Shown here: in pieces, positions 1 through 12,309 of the stretch
How positions within the stretch are numbered: position 1 is the first letter of the stretch
Layout: the number at the start of each line of letters is the position of its first letter
Origin: Kingdonia uniflora
Lineage: Eukaryota; Streptophyta; Magnoliopsida; Ranunculales; Circaeasteraceae
Direction: 5' to 3'
NCBI GenBank assembly: GCA_014058105.1
Contig: JACGCM010000304.1
Location: 124,001 to 188,000 of the forward strand
Length of the DNA: 64,000 nucleotides
Translations under genes and position numbers: made by a program
The notes under the pieces: model-generated
Told to the model about the DNA's origin: nothing
What the model saw: the letters and a program-made list of their open reading frames with translations, nothing else
Databases searched by the model: none

Positions 1-2902
1 CCCGAAAATGTACTAGATTCAAAACTTGATTTTCCTGGAAAGATATTTTCTTTGATTTTTTTTTTAAAACCACCATGTTATTGTTGATATTCCAAAAAAT
101 GTGATAGGCAGTTCTTTCAAAGCAAGTCCGTGAGGCATCCCCAAAATTATAATTTTTCAAAAAAATGTTTTCTTTTAGTAGAAGAAAAACTATATAATAT
201 ATTTGTGGATGTGGGGATCGGGGAACAATTAACTCTAACAAACATTTAAAATTTATGTACCTAAAATCACAACTTATCTCAAGGGACTCATCCTGACCAT
301 TGACGTGGTTATTCGTTGGCTTAGGGACATGGCCAAGTTGAAACATATTTTCAGATGCTAATGATTGTACCATTTCACGAATCTCAGGATCATTTAAGTT
401 CTCAAAATAATTTAATCATTCATCAATAGAAATGCAACAAGATTTATTTTCGTACAACTCCTCAAAATTGTTTATGGTCATGGTACCCCCATTAGGCTCA
501 GGTGATGGAGGCATGGATTCAAGGAAGATAGATGAATAAGGTGATACTGGTCTGGATAAAGATGGAGCTCGTATTTTCTCAAGAATCAATATTGAATTCA
601 CACTTCCAAGAAATTTTTCATCATCCTCATCATCTGATAAATTGCCTAAGAATTTGAAAAAATACTCACTTTTTGTCATGATATCATTTGTGAATTGGTG
701 GGGGCTCTATCGGTGAATAGATGGATAATGACATCGGTAGTTAAATGTTGATGGCGAAATTAGGAGGTGATTGAGAAAGAATTTTATTGAACATGTTAGC
801 CGCTTCTTTAAAATCTTCTTGTGACATAAAATTGTCAACCTTAAAATGTTCATCTGTTAAATCTGTCTCGTAATATGGCATCCATTCACCCCACGGGGAA
901 AACATTCCATGATTACGCTTGAATTCATCATTTTCTAAATCACAAGGGGATTTAACTTCGGATTGTTCTTCTTTATTGCTTGGAAGTTTTTCGTGCTCTT
1001 TTTCACTCTATGTGTTTAACAACTTAGTTATCTGAGTCTCTAACCTAGAGATAGATTGAGATATAGAATTTTGATTCACCAAAGTCTATTGTTGGAATTA
1101 CATCATTTGTTGCTAAAATTGTAATGCTTGTTATTAAATTTTTATTGATTGTTTTTAATTTTTTATTGATTGTTGCATGAAAAGAGCAAGGGTGTCTTCC
1201 AAAGATGGTTTAGGTGGAGCGGGTGGGAACTGTTTGGATGATTTAAAGGATTGATAGATCTGTATATAGGAATGAGGTTGGAAAGGTTCCACGTATTGAG
1301 AATTTTGGTGATCTCATGATTAAAAATAATTTTGAGGCTATTGTGGGATGTCAAAACGTGAGCCGTATGAATTCCAATGTTCTTGCATGTACGACATTTT
1401 ACAATTAATTTAACACCCAATAAAAAATTATTCAAGCCTAAAACTCTAGCACTTCAACGTTTTTTCAGAAGAAATAATTAGGTATCCCCTATATTCTTCT
1501 ATGTTTACAAAAGGGCAGGATGGCCAAAGGCTTTGGTTCCTACACTCCCCTGCGTCACTGTGTTAGTACTAGCTTAGAGTAGATATTCAGTCCTCACGCC
1601 CGAGCGAGTCGCCTTATCGTACGTCAGCACTCGAAGCGGTGATGTCACAAACCTACAGCCAGTAATTTGCGGTGCTAGGCTGGGGCCGTATCCTATGAAC
1701 CCGTGTTTGTACCCCGGTCCGATACACCTATCCGTTGGGTGATAAAATTCTGTGGGAATCTTCCTACTCTATTTTATTATCAGTTATTTTCAGATCCGGG
1801 ACGTTCAATTTTTGTATGATACGAATTTCTTCGTATCCCTAATGAGTGGTCCCACTTGTTTGAGAGCTTTTTGGGTGATGAAATCCCAAAAATCTCTAAC
1901 AGTTTTTACCTTTACTAATGATTGAATGAAAATAAATTTTAAACACAGCAATAGGTCAATCCAAACACAATAAATTTTTTATTAGAGCAGCGTGTATTTG
2001 CATAGTCCACATGACTTTATGTTCCTAGTGCCAGGGGAGAGCGGATATGAACCTCTTATAGATATCAAGTTTATAGAGGTACCAATCTGTGGGAAGTGTT
2101 TCCCGGTAAAACTATGGCCGCCCCTTCACTTAGGGGGCGAAAGAAGGAAGTGCCCCTTCACTTAGGGGGCACAAGAAGGATTAGATAGAAGCTTGCTAAT
2201 GTACTTTGTAAATTCCTCACGATCTCTGTGTACCATCTTTGTGACTATTCTACAAAATAAGAGAAAAAAGATTAGTGAACTTGCGACAACGATATTAATC
2301 CAATTTCTAAGTTTATTATAGTCTATAATGTCCTGATTTTCAAATGTGCATATCTTTTAGTTCGGCCGAGAGAGAACATTAAATAATATCAATTTGTGAA
2401 CATAATTTAGAAAGAAAAAATATTCAAAAAGGAAGTTTTCTTGAATTTAGCTTCCCTGCTGCTCAAAACAAGTGATTAATGAACAACAGCGTCATTTATT
2501 GAGACTATTTTTACTGTTGTTTCAAAAGGTTGTAACTCTCAAACGACTAAACAAAAAAATATGATCTATAACAATTCGGAGAGGGTTTTGAATTATCTAA
2601 AACTTTCATAGAAAATGTATTTCCCAATTGAGAAGTATAGATGATCAAAAGCCGTAAAACATTCAGGAACACACTTTATTACCAGTCCACTATACTACAA
2701 CTTACTATACAAGAAACAAGGAATTTATAAATCATTGGAAAGATATGGACGATAGTTATGAAGTCAACTGACTATTTCAACACCAATTATTTTAAATTAT
2801 TAAAAGTAAAGATTTAACTAACCTTGATAGCACACCAATTAGCAAAATTAGAAAACTAACAAAGAAAATCCGGTATTAGAAAAAAATAGTTTTCAATGAT
2901 TC
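1..2902 (-). mobile_element. Athila-like Ty3 LTR retrotransposon, 5' internal region (continues beyond window start)
   Basis: The minus strand reads as the leader and gag-like part of an LTR element whose 5' LTR lies at 2924-5220. The stretch is closely similar to 37047-40052 and to 40606-43062. No long intact frame remains; a relic at 416-679 and short Gln-rich pieces near 1100-1400 match the gag-like region of the other two copies. No reverse transcriptase, protease or integrase motif is visible. The assignment to an Athila-like lineage rests on the tRNA-Asp-type primer site, not on protein domains. Confidence 0.7.
416..679 (-). pseudogene. Gag-like relic, acidic segment
   Basis: An 87-codon open stretch with a DDEDDE acidic run and the segment PNGGTMTINNFEELYE. 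A very similar segment lies at about 37490-37560 in the related element. In this copy the surrounding frame is broken, so it is a remnant of a longer element protein. No catalytic domain is recognisable. The function is unknown; gag-like is inferred from its place between the primer site and the distal internal region. Confidence 0.45.
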
Positions 2903-2903
2903 C

Positions 2904-2921
2904 TCCCTGGCAACGGCGCCA
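2904..2921 (-). promoter_or_regulatory. Primer-binding site, tRNA-Asp type
   Basis: On the minus strand this reads TGGCGCCGTTGCCAGGGA. It matches the complement of the 3' end of plant tRNA-Asp, including the CCA-derived TGG, with one mismatch to the usual TGGCGCCGTTGCCGGGGA. It sits 2 bp from the LTR edge at 2924 and so fixes the element as minus-strand with its 5' LTR at higher coordinates. Confidence 0.8.
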
Positions 2922-2923
2922 TT

Positions 2924-5220
2924 TGATAAGAGGTTTTTAGGGCCTCTACAAAATACCCGTTCAAATTACGGTTGTCGAATTGTAGCACGGATGAGTGGGA
3001 TCGAATCAACAAGGAGGTTTGGGAAAACAAATACTTTCTAGGCCGAATTACAGTTTTATAAGAGATAAATCTATGAAGAATAAATAAAAATTAATTATAA
3101 AACTTAATGAGAGAGAGCTAAGGTTCGGACTTGGCCTCTACCTTTCAAAACACTAATCAATATACAACTAGATCCTGATATCTCCACCCATCATATGTTC
3201 GTGTTAAGACACATACGATGCTGTAAAATAAACCACTAAATTTATTGTCAAGCATTAAGTGGTTATACTTTTAAGTGATGGTGAAGAGTGTCTTAGAGAA
3301 TTATCAACTCAACCATGGCAAGGCTTGAATGAGTTATCTAGTGTTTTCTCTTATTTAGATCTCCAAATCAAGTCTACGGTCAGTAGTACTTGTTTGTATC
3401 CAAAGTTATCGTACACCAAACAGAAGCTATGGTCAAGCCTTCGGTATGATGTACTAACTTATCAATCATGAAGTACTAAGAGCAAACTGCTCATCCAAGA
3501 AGAGGCATCATCCTAGCCTTAGCTAGGAGATTAGCCGCTCATCTCGGATTTTGATAGACACGTAAAATTTACGTGTACAATTCCTAAATGTATATCTACC
3601 AAGTCATTTATTAAATAAATGTGACACTAATAGTATTTTTGTTTGTATTTACAAAAATTGGTCACATGATAAACAAGTCGTATATTTTTTCGGTTTTTAA
3701 CGAAGAACAAGGGTGATGCACTCCAACAATGATTCTTATTTGAAGTTGTCAACCAAAGGCACATGCATACAAACCCATTGAATAAAATTATATATAGATA
3801 TTATTCTCATGAGTTATAATATATATGCATGATTTTAGGCATTGTTTAAGGGATTTTATATTAATGGTAATATTTTGTAAACCCTTTCCATACTCTATAA
3901 ATAAGAGGGGAATCCCACCCATAAGAGGGCATCTTGGAGAGTGTAAATCAAAGTTCAATAAGCAGTAAAGTTCTTGTTCTTCTCCTGTTCTTGTCTTTTA
4001 ATTTTATCGTAGTAATAGTAGTATGGCAATGATCAAAGGGATGAGTAGCTAATCTTCTTAGCCAAGGCTACAGGAAGCTCCACCCAATGTAGCCTTAGTG
4101 TAGATTGTGTAGTTTAGTTAGAGTAATTACTTTCTTTTTATCCTAAAATATTGCATATTCGTATTCCTTCGTCCTATGCTTGACCATAACTAGGATTATG
4201 AGGAATAATGAATCTATGTAACCATCTTGTTTGACCATAACAAGATAGGTTAGGAACATGGAGAAGAGAACATAATCTATACTTATCAACCGGACCATGG
4301 TTGAGTAAGTTGGTTTATGGGTAGTTCCCAATTACTAAATCTTTTGTATCTTTTGATGCATTGCATATGCCCGACCAAGGATATGCGATACGGAAACTCG
4401 TAATTTAATTTAATTATTTATGTTATCTAACAGTTAAAAAGGGTGGAGTAGAATCGATGCCTTGGTTTCCACTCTAATTCTTCTTGTAATTTGTTTCGTT
4501 ATTATTTTTATTTCAAAACCTATACAAACTCGTTGTTATTGGATAAAACTAGTAGCTCGAAGTATAATTCGTACCACAAGTCTCTTGGGATACGACCCCG
4601 CTTTACTTTGTACTTAACGGTACGCCGTGCGTTTGCGGGTCTTTTAAGACATCGGTTTATAATCGATCAGACTTCATCGCATTAACAACTAAAGAAGACA
4701 TTAACAAAAATTAAACTAAAAGAGAAGAAGAGATAATTAAATAAAACTAAGACTTTATTTATTCTAAACTTGCTTCAATATGAGATACCCAATTACAATG
4801 GGGGTAGAGTTCCTTTTATAGGAGAATGAACCCAAATTTAGAAACTATACATTAAATTCTAAATAATATTTTCTCAATAATATCTTCTAATATTACAACA
4901 AATCACCTAATATTCTTGTATATAATTTCCTTAAGTGATGTAGAGATCTTTCTTCATGGAAACTCTTGCATATATCTTCAATATAAAGTATCTTCAAGGA
5001 TCTTGGATGCAATATATTTTTTGATCTTATTCTCCAAGAATATTTTTATATATATTTCTTCAATCTTGAGACCAAATATATTGTGTCTTTAATTTTTTGT
5101 TCTATGAACTGCTGGAGACACTTTTACTTGACTTTAAGAGCTTAGTTTCAAATATCCATCTCCAATATTATTTTCTCTTGTTTCGGGTATATTAAAAATG
5201 TCATAATTATGCGCTCATCA
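2924..5220 (-). mobile_element. 5' LTR of the 1-5220 element, split by a solo LTR
   Basis: On the minus strand the sequence starts TGATGAGCGCATAATTATG and ends CTTATCA beside the primer site, which gives TG...CA ends. Without the inserted LTR at 3552-4669 and its 5-bp duplication it is about 1.17 kb. It differs from the 1127-bp LTRs at 34189 and 43088 although the adjoining internal regions are alike, so two LTR types are paired with similar internal DNA. The small open frame at 3259-3471 inside it is not a gene. Confidence 0.65.
3552..4669 (+). mobile_element. Solo LTR of the 1127-bp Athila-like LTR family
   Basis: It begins TGATAGACACG and ends ATAATCGATCA, the same ends as the LTRs at 34189-35315 and 43088-44214 but in plus orientation and 1118 bp long. 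No primer-binding site follows and no polypurine tract precedes it, so it is a solo LTR. The flanks are GATTT on the left and GACTT on the right, a 5-bp target duplication with one mismatch, which implies some age. It lies inside another LTR. Confidence 0.78.
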
Positions 5221-5528
5221 GGGACTATAAGTTCGTCAACCAGAGGTCCAGGTTCTCAGTAACCGTCCCATAATTGATAGCCGTATACGCTGTCTTCTTG
5301 ATATCCTCAAACTTCGTCACGGGTAGTCTGCCGACATATATGCTCTAAAATGCGAGTGAAAAAACTAACTATACCATCTCAGTCTCACCAGGCCAACATC
5401 CCTAGACCCACTTACTTTCAAGTACGTAACCCCTTTTATCTCTCTATCTCGTGCATTTGACGCACATATCACTTATTTGGATGTAATATTAGGGTTTGGG
5501 TGGCTCCGCGGAGACCACCCGGGTCATT
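5221..5528. other. Spacer before the LINE endonuclease
   Basis: About 300 bp between the LTR edge and the LINE endonuclease start. It may hold the remains of the LINE leader or first open frame, but I recognise no domain, and the short frames are interrupted. Confidence 0.4.
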
Positions 5529-6317
5529 ATGATACTTATAGCCTGGAATTATCGAGGTTTGGGTCGACCGGCGGCAATTCGACATCATCGGGAGCTTAAA
5601 CGATCTTCGCAAGGAGATATTATCTTTTTATCAGAAATCAAATGATCGGCTGCAGAGATGCAGGTTTTGGTATGTAATCTTAACTACCCTCACTGGGTTG
5701 ATATTCCGGCGTCGGGCGTTCATGGCCATGTCGGCGGTATTTATGTCCCGTGGAAGGGTAATCTTGATATTGAAGTGGTCTTCTGTAATAAATATATGAT
5801 TAATGTTTTAGTGAAATCAGATCCTACCGAAACTCCTTGGATGACCTCCTTCTTTTACGGTAGTTCGTATCAGCGGGATAGAAATGAGAGTTGGAGACTT
5901 ATGGAGGCCACGACCAATGGGTATAATGGTCTGTGGCTGATTTTGGGGGATTTTAACACTGCTTTTGACCGTGCAAATAAACTTGGGGGGAAACCTTATC
6001 GAGCAGTCAAAAGTGCATTTTCCAAAGAGGTGATACAGCAAGCGAGACTTATTGATCTTGGTTTCTCAGGTAACCCCTACACGTGGAATAATAAATGGCA
6101 GGGATGGGCCAATAGCAGGGAGAGACTTGATCGGAGTCTGGCCAATGCGGATTGGATGCTGATCTTTCCGTCGGCTAAGGTTTTCCATTTACCAGCTCTA
6201 GGTTCGAACCACACTTCATTACGTATTGATACAAATCCACAATATCCAACCCTTGGCAAATGTTTTCGTTTCCAGTCCATGTGGACTAGGGAACCTCAGT
6301 TTCCCCAAGTAATCTAG
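5529..6317 (+). pseudogene. LINE endonuclease domain (EEP type), interrupted
   Basis: The ATG at 5529 opens MILIAWNYRGLGRP, the standard N-terminus of plant LINE endonucleases. The frame reaches FLSEIK and meets TGA at about 5640, where relatives usually have a Cys or sense codon, then resumes in the same frame at 5658. Catalytic-site signatures are visible: LILGDFNTAFD (the GDFN motif) and, near the end, LGSNHTSL (the SDH-like motif, here SNH). It would nick target DNA to start target-primed reverse transcription. The stop and the D-to-N change at the last motif indicate inactivity. The frame ends in a stop at 6315. Confidence 0.85.
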
Positions 6318-7726
6318 AATCTATGGCAAGTGTCGGAAAGGGGGTCCCCAGCCCAAATGGTTAAAAACAAATTTTTAAATACTAAAGCGGGCCTCAGGAG
6401 TTGGAATAAAAAAATCTTTAGACACGTCCCTAGTTGAATAATAGCTTTCAAAGACAAAATTAACTCTATCCTGATTCCCCCCCAAAGTGAGGCGAATTCC
6501 CATCGGGAGTCGAAACTCTTAGGGGCTTTGGAAGAGCACCAATTTAGGGAAGAAATGTTTTGGCGCCAAAAATCTCGTATTCAGTGGCTGTCGGAAAGGG
6601 ATCGCAATACCAAATTCTTCCGTATGCAAACTCTTTCTCAGAGAAAAAAAAATTCTATAGATTGGCTGAAAGATGACAATGCGTCTGGAGATCGGAGGCT
6701 ACGGAGATTGGGCAAATCTTATTAAGGGACCTGGCTCAAAATTTTGAACCTCTGACCAGACTACAGTTCTTGAATTCCTTAGAAACTTTAGCCCGTGCAT
6801 TACGATAAAGGACAACCAAGCTCCTGGTCTAGACGGTTTCCCTGTGGTTTTCTTCTAGAAATCGTGGGACGTAACAGGCCCAAATATTTGTAATTTGGTT
6901 ACTACTTTCTTCATCTCCGGGTTCATGCCCAAACACATCAATGCTACGCATGTGGTGATGATCCCGAAGAATGCATCCATGGGATCAAAGTGTCCCGGAG
7001 AGCACCCCCGTATCTCATATGTTGTTTGCTGCCGATTGCCTTCTTTTCTGCTACACCGACCTTGCTGAAGTTCAGGAGATAAAAACTATTCTCGACAGTT
7101 TCTGTGCAGCGATTGGCTAACAACTTAATTTGGCCAAATCTGGCATTTTCTTTAGCAAGAATCTTCCTCATAGACTCGGTCATCTCATTGTGCGCCTCCT
7201 GAAAGTCAAGGTCATAAAACCTCATGAGCAGTACCTTGGGACCAACTTATTTTTCAATCGCTCAAAAGCTCAGACGTTCCAACGCATTGAAGAGAGAATT
7301 TCTAATCTGTTACAGTCTTGACGGGGTAAGCTCTTGTCTCAGGCCGGCCAGACTGTCCTTATTCAATTTTTTACTTCCGCAATCCTTTCGTATCAGATAT
7401 CTTATTTTACCCTCCCAAAATCTACTTGCAAGAACATTAATGGCCTATAGCGCGACTTCTGGTGGGGGAAAAGGGAGGATAAGGGAAACCTTTGTACCTT
7501 AAGAAATGGAAGGAAGTTTGTCGGCTAAAATGGGAGGGGGGGCCTGGGCATTCGTGAGGCGGGGGCCACCAATTTAGCCCATTTGTCCAAATTGGTCTGG
7601 CGCCTTCATAAGAAACCTTCAAAATTATAGAGTCAGGTCCTGAAAGCTAAATATTCCCCTGAGTGTGATATCCTTCAAGCCAAAAAGATAGTAGATGCCT
7701 CTTGGACGTGGCAGAGTGTACAGTCT
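6318..7726 (+). pseudogene. LINE reverse transcriptase, internally deleted and frameshifted
   Basis: Recognisable blocks are WLSERDRNTKFF near 6590, DNQAPGLDGF near 6815 (start of the fingers and palm), THVVMIPKNASMGS near 6945, and a jump to SHMLFAADCLLF at 7013 in a shifted frame. The normal distance between the last two blocks is several hundred codons; here it is about 15 codons, so the central palm is gone. The catalytic FADD box reads FAAD, which loses an Asp. Downstream pieces (GKLLSQAGQTVLIQ, FWWGKREDKGN, RGGLGIREAG) follow the usual thumb order with stops between them. Confidence 0.82.
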
Positions 7727-9085
7727 GTGATCAGCATGGTCCAGGCCAACTCCTGTTGGCAAGTTCGCTCCGAGACACGTATCAAATTTTGGCATGACTT
7801 CTGGCTTCCCTCGGTTGTGAGGAGAAAACCTAACCTTCAGGCAGGCATTCAGGTAGAATTGGGCCCCCAATTGGAGAGCTACTTTATTGACCCCCTATTA
7901 CAGTTATGGCGGATCGGGGAACTCCATAAATGGTGTGACGATGCCTCAGTCAACCTTATTTCCCAAATTTTCCTCCCCTGGCTGTGTGATCAGGATAAAC
8001 TTAAATGGGGCCCTTCCAAAGATGGAAATTTCTTCATTAATTAAATCATCATATCGTGCACTTATGACGGGATCCCCGCTGGAAGTGTTGGATTGGCCCC
8101 CACAGTCCCTGCTTAAACTGTGGCATAATAAAGCCAACCCCCGGGCCCAAATGTTCGCTTGGAAGTGCATCCGCGATATGATCCATTGTAGAGCCAAAAT
8201 TGTATATTGTTTGGCCCTTATTGATCCCTCTTGTCCCTTATGCAGGGACCCCGTGGAAACTCTGCACCATATCCTCTTTGACTGTCATTTTACACGGGCA
8301 GTCTGGTTCGGTACGTCTTTCGGCGGTTTACTCCATCGATTTGCCAATCTATCCGTAAAGGAGTGGATTACCCAGTGGATCTCCCCGCCTCTGGACTGGC
8401 TTATTGAGCGCGACCTCTGGACCCTTGTGTCTGTTTCCCTTTCCTGGTTGGTTTGGAAAGTGCGATATGAAACTGTCTTTCAAAACAAAATACAAAACCC
8501 ACTATGCATCTCTTCTACCATCAATAAAATCATTTATGATGCACCGATCAGTCGATTAAAACGATCGTCTACCAAGGTTCCATGGAGTATCCCGCTCTTT
8601 GGCTGTGACAAAATTAACGTTGATACCTCATTCTGTAAAGATAAAAAATTTAATGGCATTGGCTTAGTCATTCGAGATAATCTAAATGCTTTTGGTGCAG
8701 CCCGAGCTTCTACCTGCAGATTTACGACGATTGAAGAGGGGGAAGCATTAGCATTGTTAGGCGGCATTCTCTGGGCCAGGAAATGAGGTGTACAGAGGGT
8801 GATCATTGAAACTGTTGCTGAAGCGATAAGCTATTTTTGTGCGAATGGATATGCAGCGGTATCGTGGACGACCAAAGCAATCATACAAGACTGTCTGGCT
8901 TTTTTATGTAATTTTGTTGATATCTGTATTAAATATGCTCCGCGTAGTGCGAACTCAGTTGCCCATACGATTTCCTCTAGGCCCATGGATGACAACTTTT
9001 GTATGACTTGGTGTTGTTCTCCCCCCGAGTGGCTTCAGGCGGCCCTCGCGGGAGATAAATCCACTTTTGTAGTGGCCATTGTTTA
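7727..9085 (+). pseudogene. LINE zinc-binding and RNase H region
   Basis: Two overlapping frames (7727-8044 and 7887-8786) show one frameshift, then an in-frame stop at 8784-8786, then a frame continuing to 9086. The middle piece has CPLCRDPVETLHHILFDC, the Cys/His cluster of the zf-RVT segment. The last part has INVDTSFCKDKKFNGIGLVIRD and EGEALALLGGILWA, followed by YAPRSANSVAHTISS, the layout of the plant RVT_3 RNase H domain with its Asp and Glu positions. Its 3' end from 8880 is copied at 13796-14001. Confidence 0.85.
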
Positions 9086-9126
9086 AATAATTTATGGTTT
9101 ACCAATTAAAAAAAAGAAAAAAAAAG

Positions 9127-10020
9127 AGATTGACACTAATCTTGGACATAAACCGGGAGATCATAGGGTAAATGTTTCCAATAAGCTTTTAGTAGTTGTA
9201 CCGATATATTATGCATAGTAAGCATTCAAATATTTCCACAACATTCAATCGAAGTGGTCTAAATGAGTATATGTCACCTTATCTAGACATTGCATGCATA
9301 TCACTATCAAAATAGTTGATGCAAAGCTTTCAAGAAGTTGAGTGCTAGGAAGTGGTCCAAATATTAAGAACATTAAATATTTTGATAATTCAGCAGTTCC
9401 ATCACCATTATAGGATTTTGCCCTCAAATCTCGCGTTTCTTTCTATGAATATTTCAATATTTTCACAAACCCCCCACCGCCACCCATTATCCTTCTCCAT
9501 GTAAGAAAAGTCTCAGACTAAAGATATTATAGGGTAAATGTTTCCACGCATTATCCAATTTAATGGCGTTTTAATTCTTCGAGTAGTTAACACTATATTA
9601 GTTAAGTAATGTGTGTGAGAGAGACGGAGAGGTGTCGATAAATTAGCGCCAAATCCAATTTGTGGGAAAATTATGATCAAACTTCTCGCAAATTTTAACC
9701 TAATATGGGTTTCGGGCTTTGGACTTGGATAGTTGGATTCGGTATTTCAGTTGAAGTTGTGCTCTTGTGTTTCCGGGACCATCACTAGTATACTGCTAAC
9801 GCGGTAGGAAACGATCGGGAAAGTAGATAGCTCCGTTGCGGTGTGAAAATCATTTTGTAAAGTCGGATTGCAGTTGCAAAGGAAGGGTGGAAGGATGGTG
9901 CTTGCAACAAAGAGAGAGAGAGAGATATATGTAAATTACTGTTATCAAAGTCTCAACATGTAAGAAGATTCCCCACAAACAATCAAGTTGACCCAAATTT
10001 ATGATCTTACCACATCTATG
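9127..10020. other. Duplicated spacer, peroxidase 3'-flank type
   Basis: No gene. The part around 9710-9780, with a TATTTCAGTTGAAGTTGTGC core, resembles 46450-46510 and 63850-63900, which lie downstream of peroxidase sequence. The whole stretch recurs at 14050-14880. The copy here keeps about 70 bp near 9898-9970 that the second copy lacks. The small frame at 9245-9427 occurs in both copies but has no recognisable domain. Confidence 0.6.
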
Positions 10021-10065
10021 AACACCTTGCTTAGAGAGAGAGAGAGAGAGATTGTGAAAACACGC

Positions 10066-10145
10066 AATAGGCTGTATTTATGTCAGTGCGTTGTAGATAC
10101 TAGTCCGAAAACTTGTGCATCTTGCTTGGCCAATGGTGTGAGATC
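10066..10145 (-). pseudogene. Class III peroxidase exon 4 fragment
   Basis: The minus strand begins after a TAG acceptor with codons for [12 protein letters not shown], the proximal haem-ligand His segment of class III peroxidases, and runs on for only about 80 bp before a GA-rich tract replaces the coding sequence. A stop interrupts it shortly after IYNA. It lies downstream of the pseudogene at 11395-12245 and matches the exon relic at 31825 on the plus strand, including the preceding intron. Confidence 0.75.
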
Positions 10146-10235
10146 CTAATTAAACAACAAAAATTAGCATCGATAAAACTATAATAAGGGAAGTAAAATT
10201 GGAATAACTACCTTAGCAGCGAGATGGAAAAGAAA

Positions 10236-10345
10236 ATGTGAGGTAAGAACTGCCCCTGGAGGAGATTCCTCCCCATCAGAAAGTAAACCAGTACTTAAAG
10301 GGGAGTTTCCTCCCTATCAAGAGTGGAAATGTTCTCATTACTCGG
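10236..10345 (-). repeat. Single copy of the 106-bp unit expanded at 29290-30625
   Basis: On the minus strand this is one unit of the tandem repeat at 29290-30625, with the paired GGGGAGG / GGAGGA segments and a central AAGTACTGGT. Here it is not amplified. It sits between the gene fragment at 10400-11170 and the peroxidase exon piece at 10066-10145, the same relative place as the array in the plus-strand copy. Confidence 0.75.
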
Positions 10346-10399
10346 AGTGAGTTGCGACTATTTTTCATCTTCGAACACCGATCTGTCGTTCAGGTTGCT

Positions 10400-11170
10400 T
10401 TCATCTAATTGTTGTTTCTACCAATTGGAGGTGAAGCATGATCTCTTCTTTCACATTTCCTTACAAGCTCTTCGTAATCTTGTAGGAGGAAAGATTTATA
10501 TCCACAAAAAGCATCCGGTCCTAGAAGTGAATCAGTATGTGCTGAACGAGCTATCTGTACTTGATAAAGAGTAATGGGTATATGGCACACACAAAAAAAA
10601 CCCCAATTAATATAGGAAAATTCATGAAAAGAATACATCAAACCAAAGAACTCAGGAATTGGGTGAAGAAGCACCTTTGAGATGGCCGTAAAAAAGTGCA
10701 ACTATGAACACATTTATGAGCACTTGGGCAGCGCAGAATATACCGATGTGCATCTCTTAGAAGACGTGAAGTAATGACCACCAGTTTCTTCGTATCATCG
10801 AAATTAAATTTCAATAGGCAATTTTGATGGATCAATCAAACAAGAGACAAAATCTTAAGCCACAAAAGAGATAACTATGTAACAACGCAATTTAATCTGT
10901 TACCAATTAATGAAAAATGCTGCAAACTTATACTTAGAGTATCAAAAGAAGAAATGTTTTCCAAGCTGCAAATAGCACATGCTCCGAGTTCCAGTAGGAA
11001 TGGAAACGCTCCAACAAATTGGAAAGCCAGCATCCCGGTAAATAATGGTGTCTTTAAGGTGCTCCATGTAAGAGGGAAACTTAGACAACAAGCTATTAAA
11101 TTTACAAAGGAAACTTAGACAAATCTCACTTTGATATATAAAAATTAGTAACTTGACTAATTGCATATTT
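10400..11170 (-). pseudogene. Fragment of a host gene, possibly Sec1/Munc18-like (MIP3 type)
   Basis: At least three coding-like blocks on the minus strand are joined by intron-like DNA: FPICWSVSIPTGTRSMCYL (about 10970-11040), KKLVVITSRLLRDAHRYIL (about 10740-10800) and LLQDYEELVRKCERRDHA (near 10430-10490), the last preceded by SAHTDSLLGPDAF. The pattern of a small-residue stretch, LGPDAF and then QDYEELVKKCE recalls the C-terminus of plant Sec1-family MIP3 proteins, but this is from memory and unsearched. Frames shift between blocks. A second copy lies at 28280-29030 in the opposite orientation. It is not part of a peroxidase. Confidence 0.45.
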
Positions 11171-11394
11171 ATCAATAAATAACAATGGAGATAACTTAAC
11201 AGTTTGATAGGACTTTAATTAACAATTCGAGCATTTATACAAATGCAGACCATTGGTTTAAGTTGAACTGTTCTTTATTTTTCATTTATGTATCACTAAC
11301 AACAAGAACAAAACATATATCACTAACTCACACACAATCGCACACACAAAAACTGACTGGAAGAAACAAGAGTCTGAAGTAGTGCCTGAAATCT

Positions 11395-12248
<854 letters not shown>

Positions 12249-12309
12249 TTAAACACAAACTTTGTCTTGTCAAAATATAGCACCGTGGAATTAATCAGGC
12301 CCAATGTCA

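Larger units (their letters stand above)
5529..9126 (+). mobile_element. LINE (L1-type with C-terminal RNase H), decayed
   Basis: In order on the plus strand: an apurinic-type endonuclease (5529-6317), a linker with an LSERDRNTKFF motif (6528-6725), a shortened reverse transcriptase (about 6780-7400), a zinc-binding segment (about 8220-8300), a plant-type RNase H domain (about 8590-8990) and an A-rich tail at 9107-9126. This order is that of plant L1 LINEs whose second frame ends with a zf-RVT-like segment and an RVT_3-type RNase H. Stops and frameshifts break it into at least six pieces and the middle of the polymerase is missing, so it cannot be mobile. The first open frame is not recognisable. 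Confidence 0.88.

Noticed and set aside
1163..1435. 90-codon minus frame, with similar frames at 38304-38636 and 41444-41701
   Set aside because: These are alternative-frame shadows of the gag-like region; the Gln-rich, acidic frame is the coding-like one.
4143..4331. Hydrophobic frames recurring at 34535-34771 and 43433-43669
   Set aside because: They are conserved only because they lie in copies of the same LTR. The 4143-4331 version runs in the equivalent direction within an LTR of opposite orientation and has no domain.
6944..7225. 93-codon minus-strand frame
   Set aside because: It is antisense to the LINE polymerase and has no support of its own.
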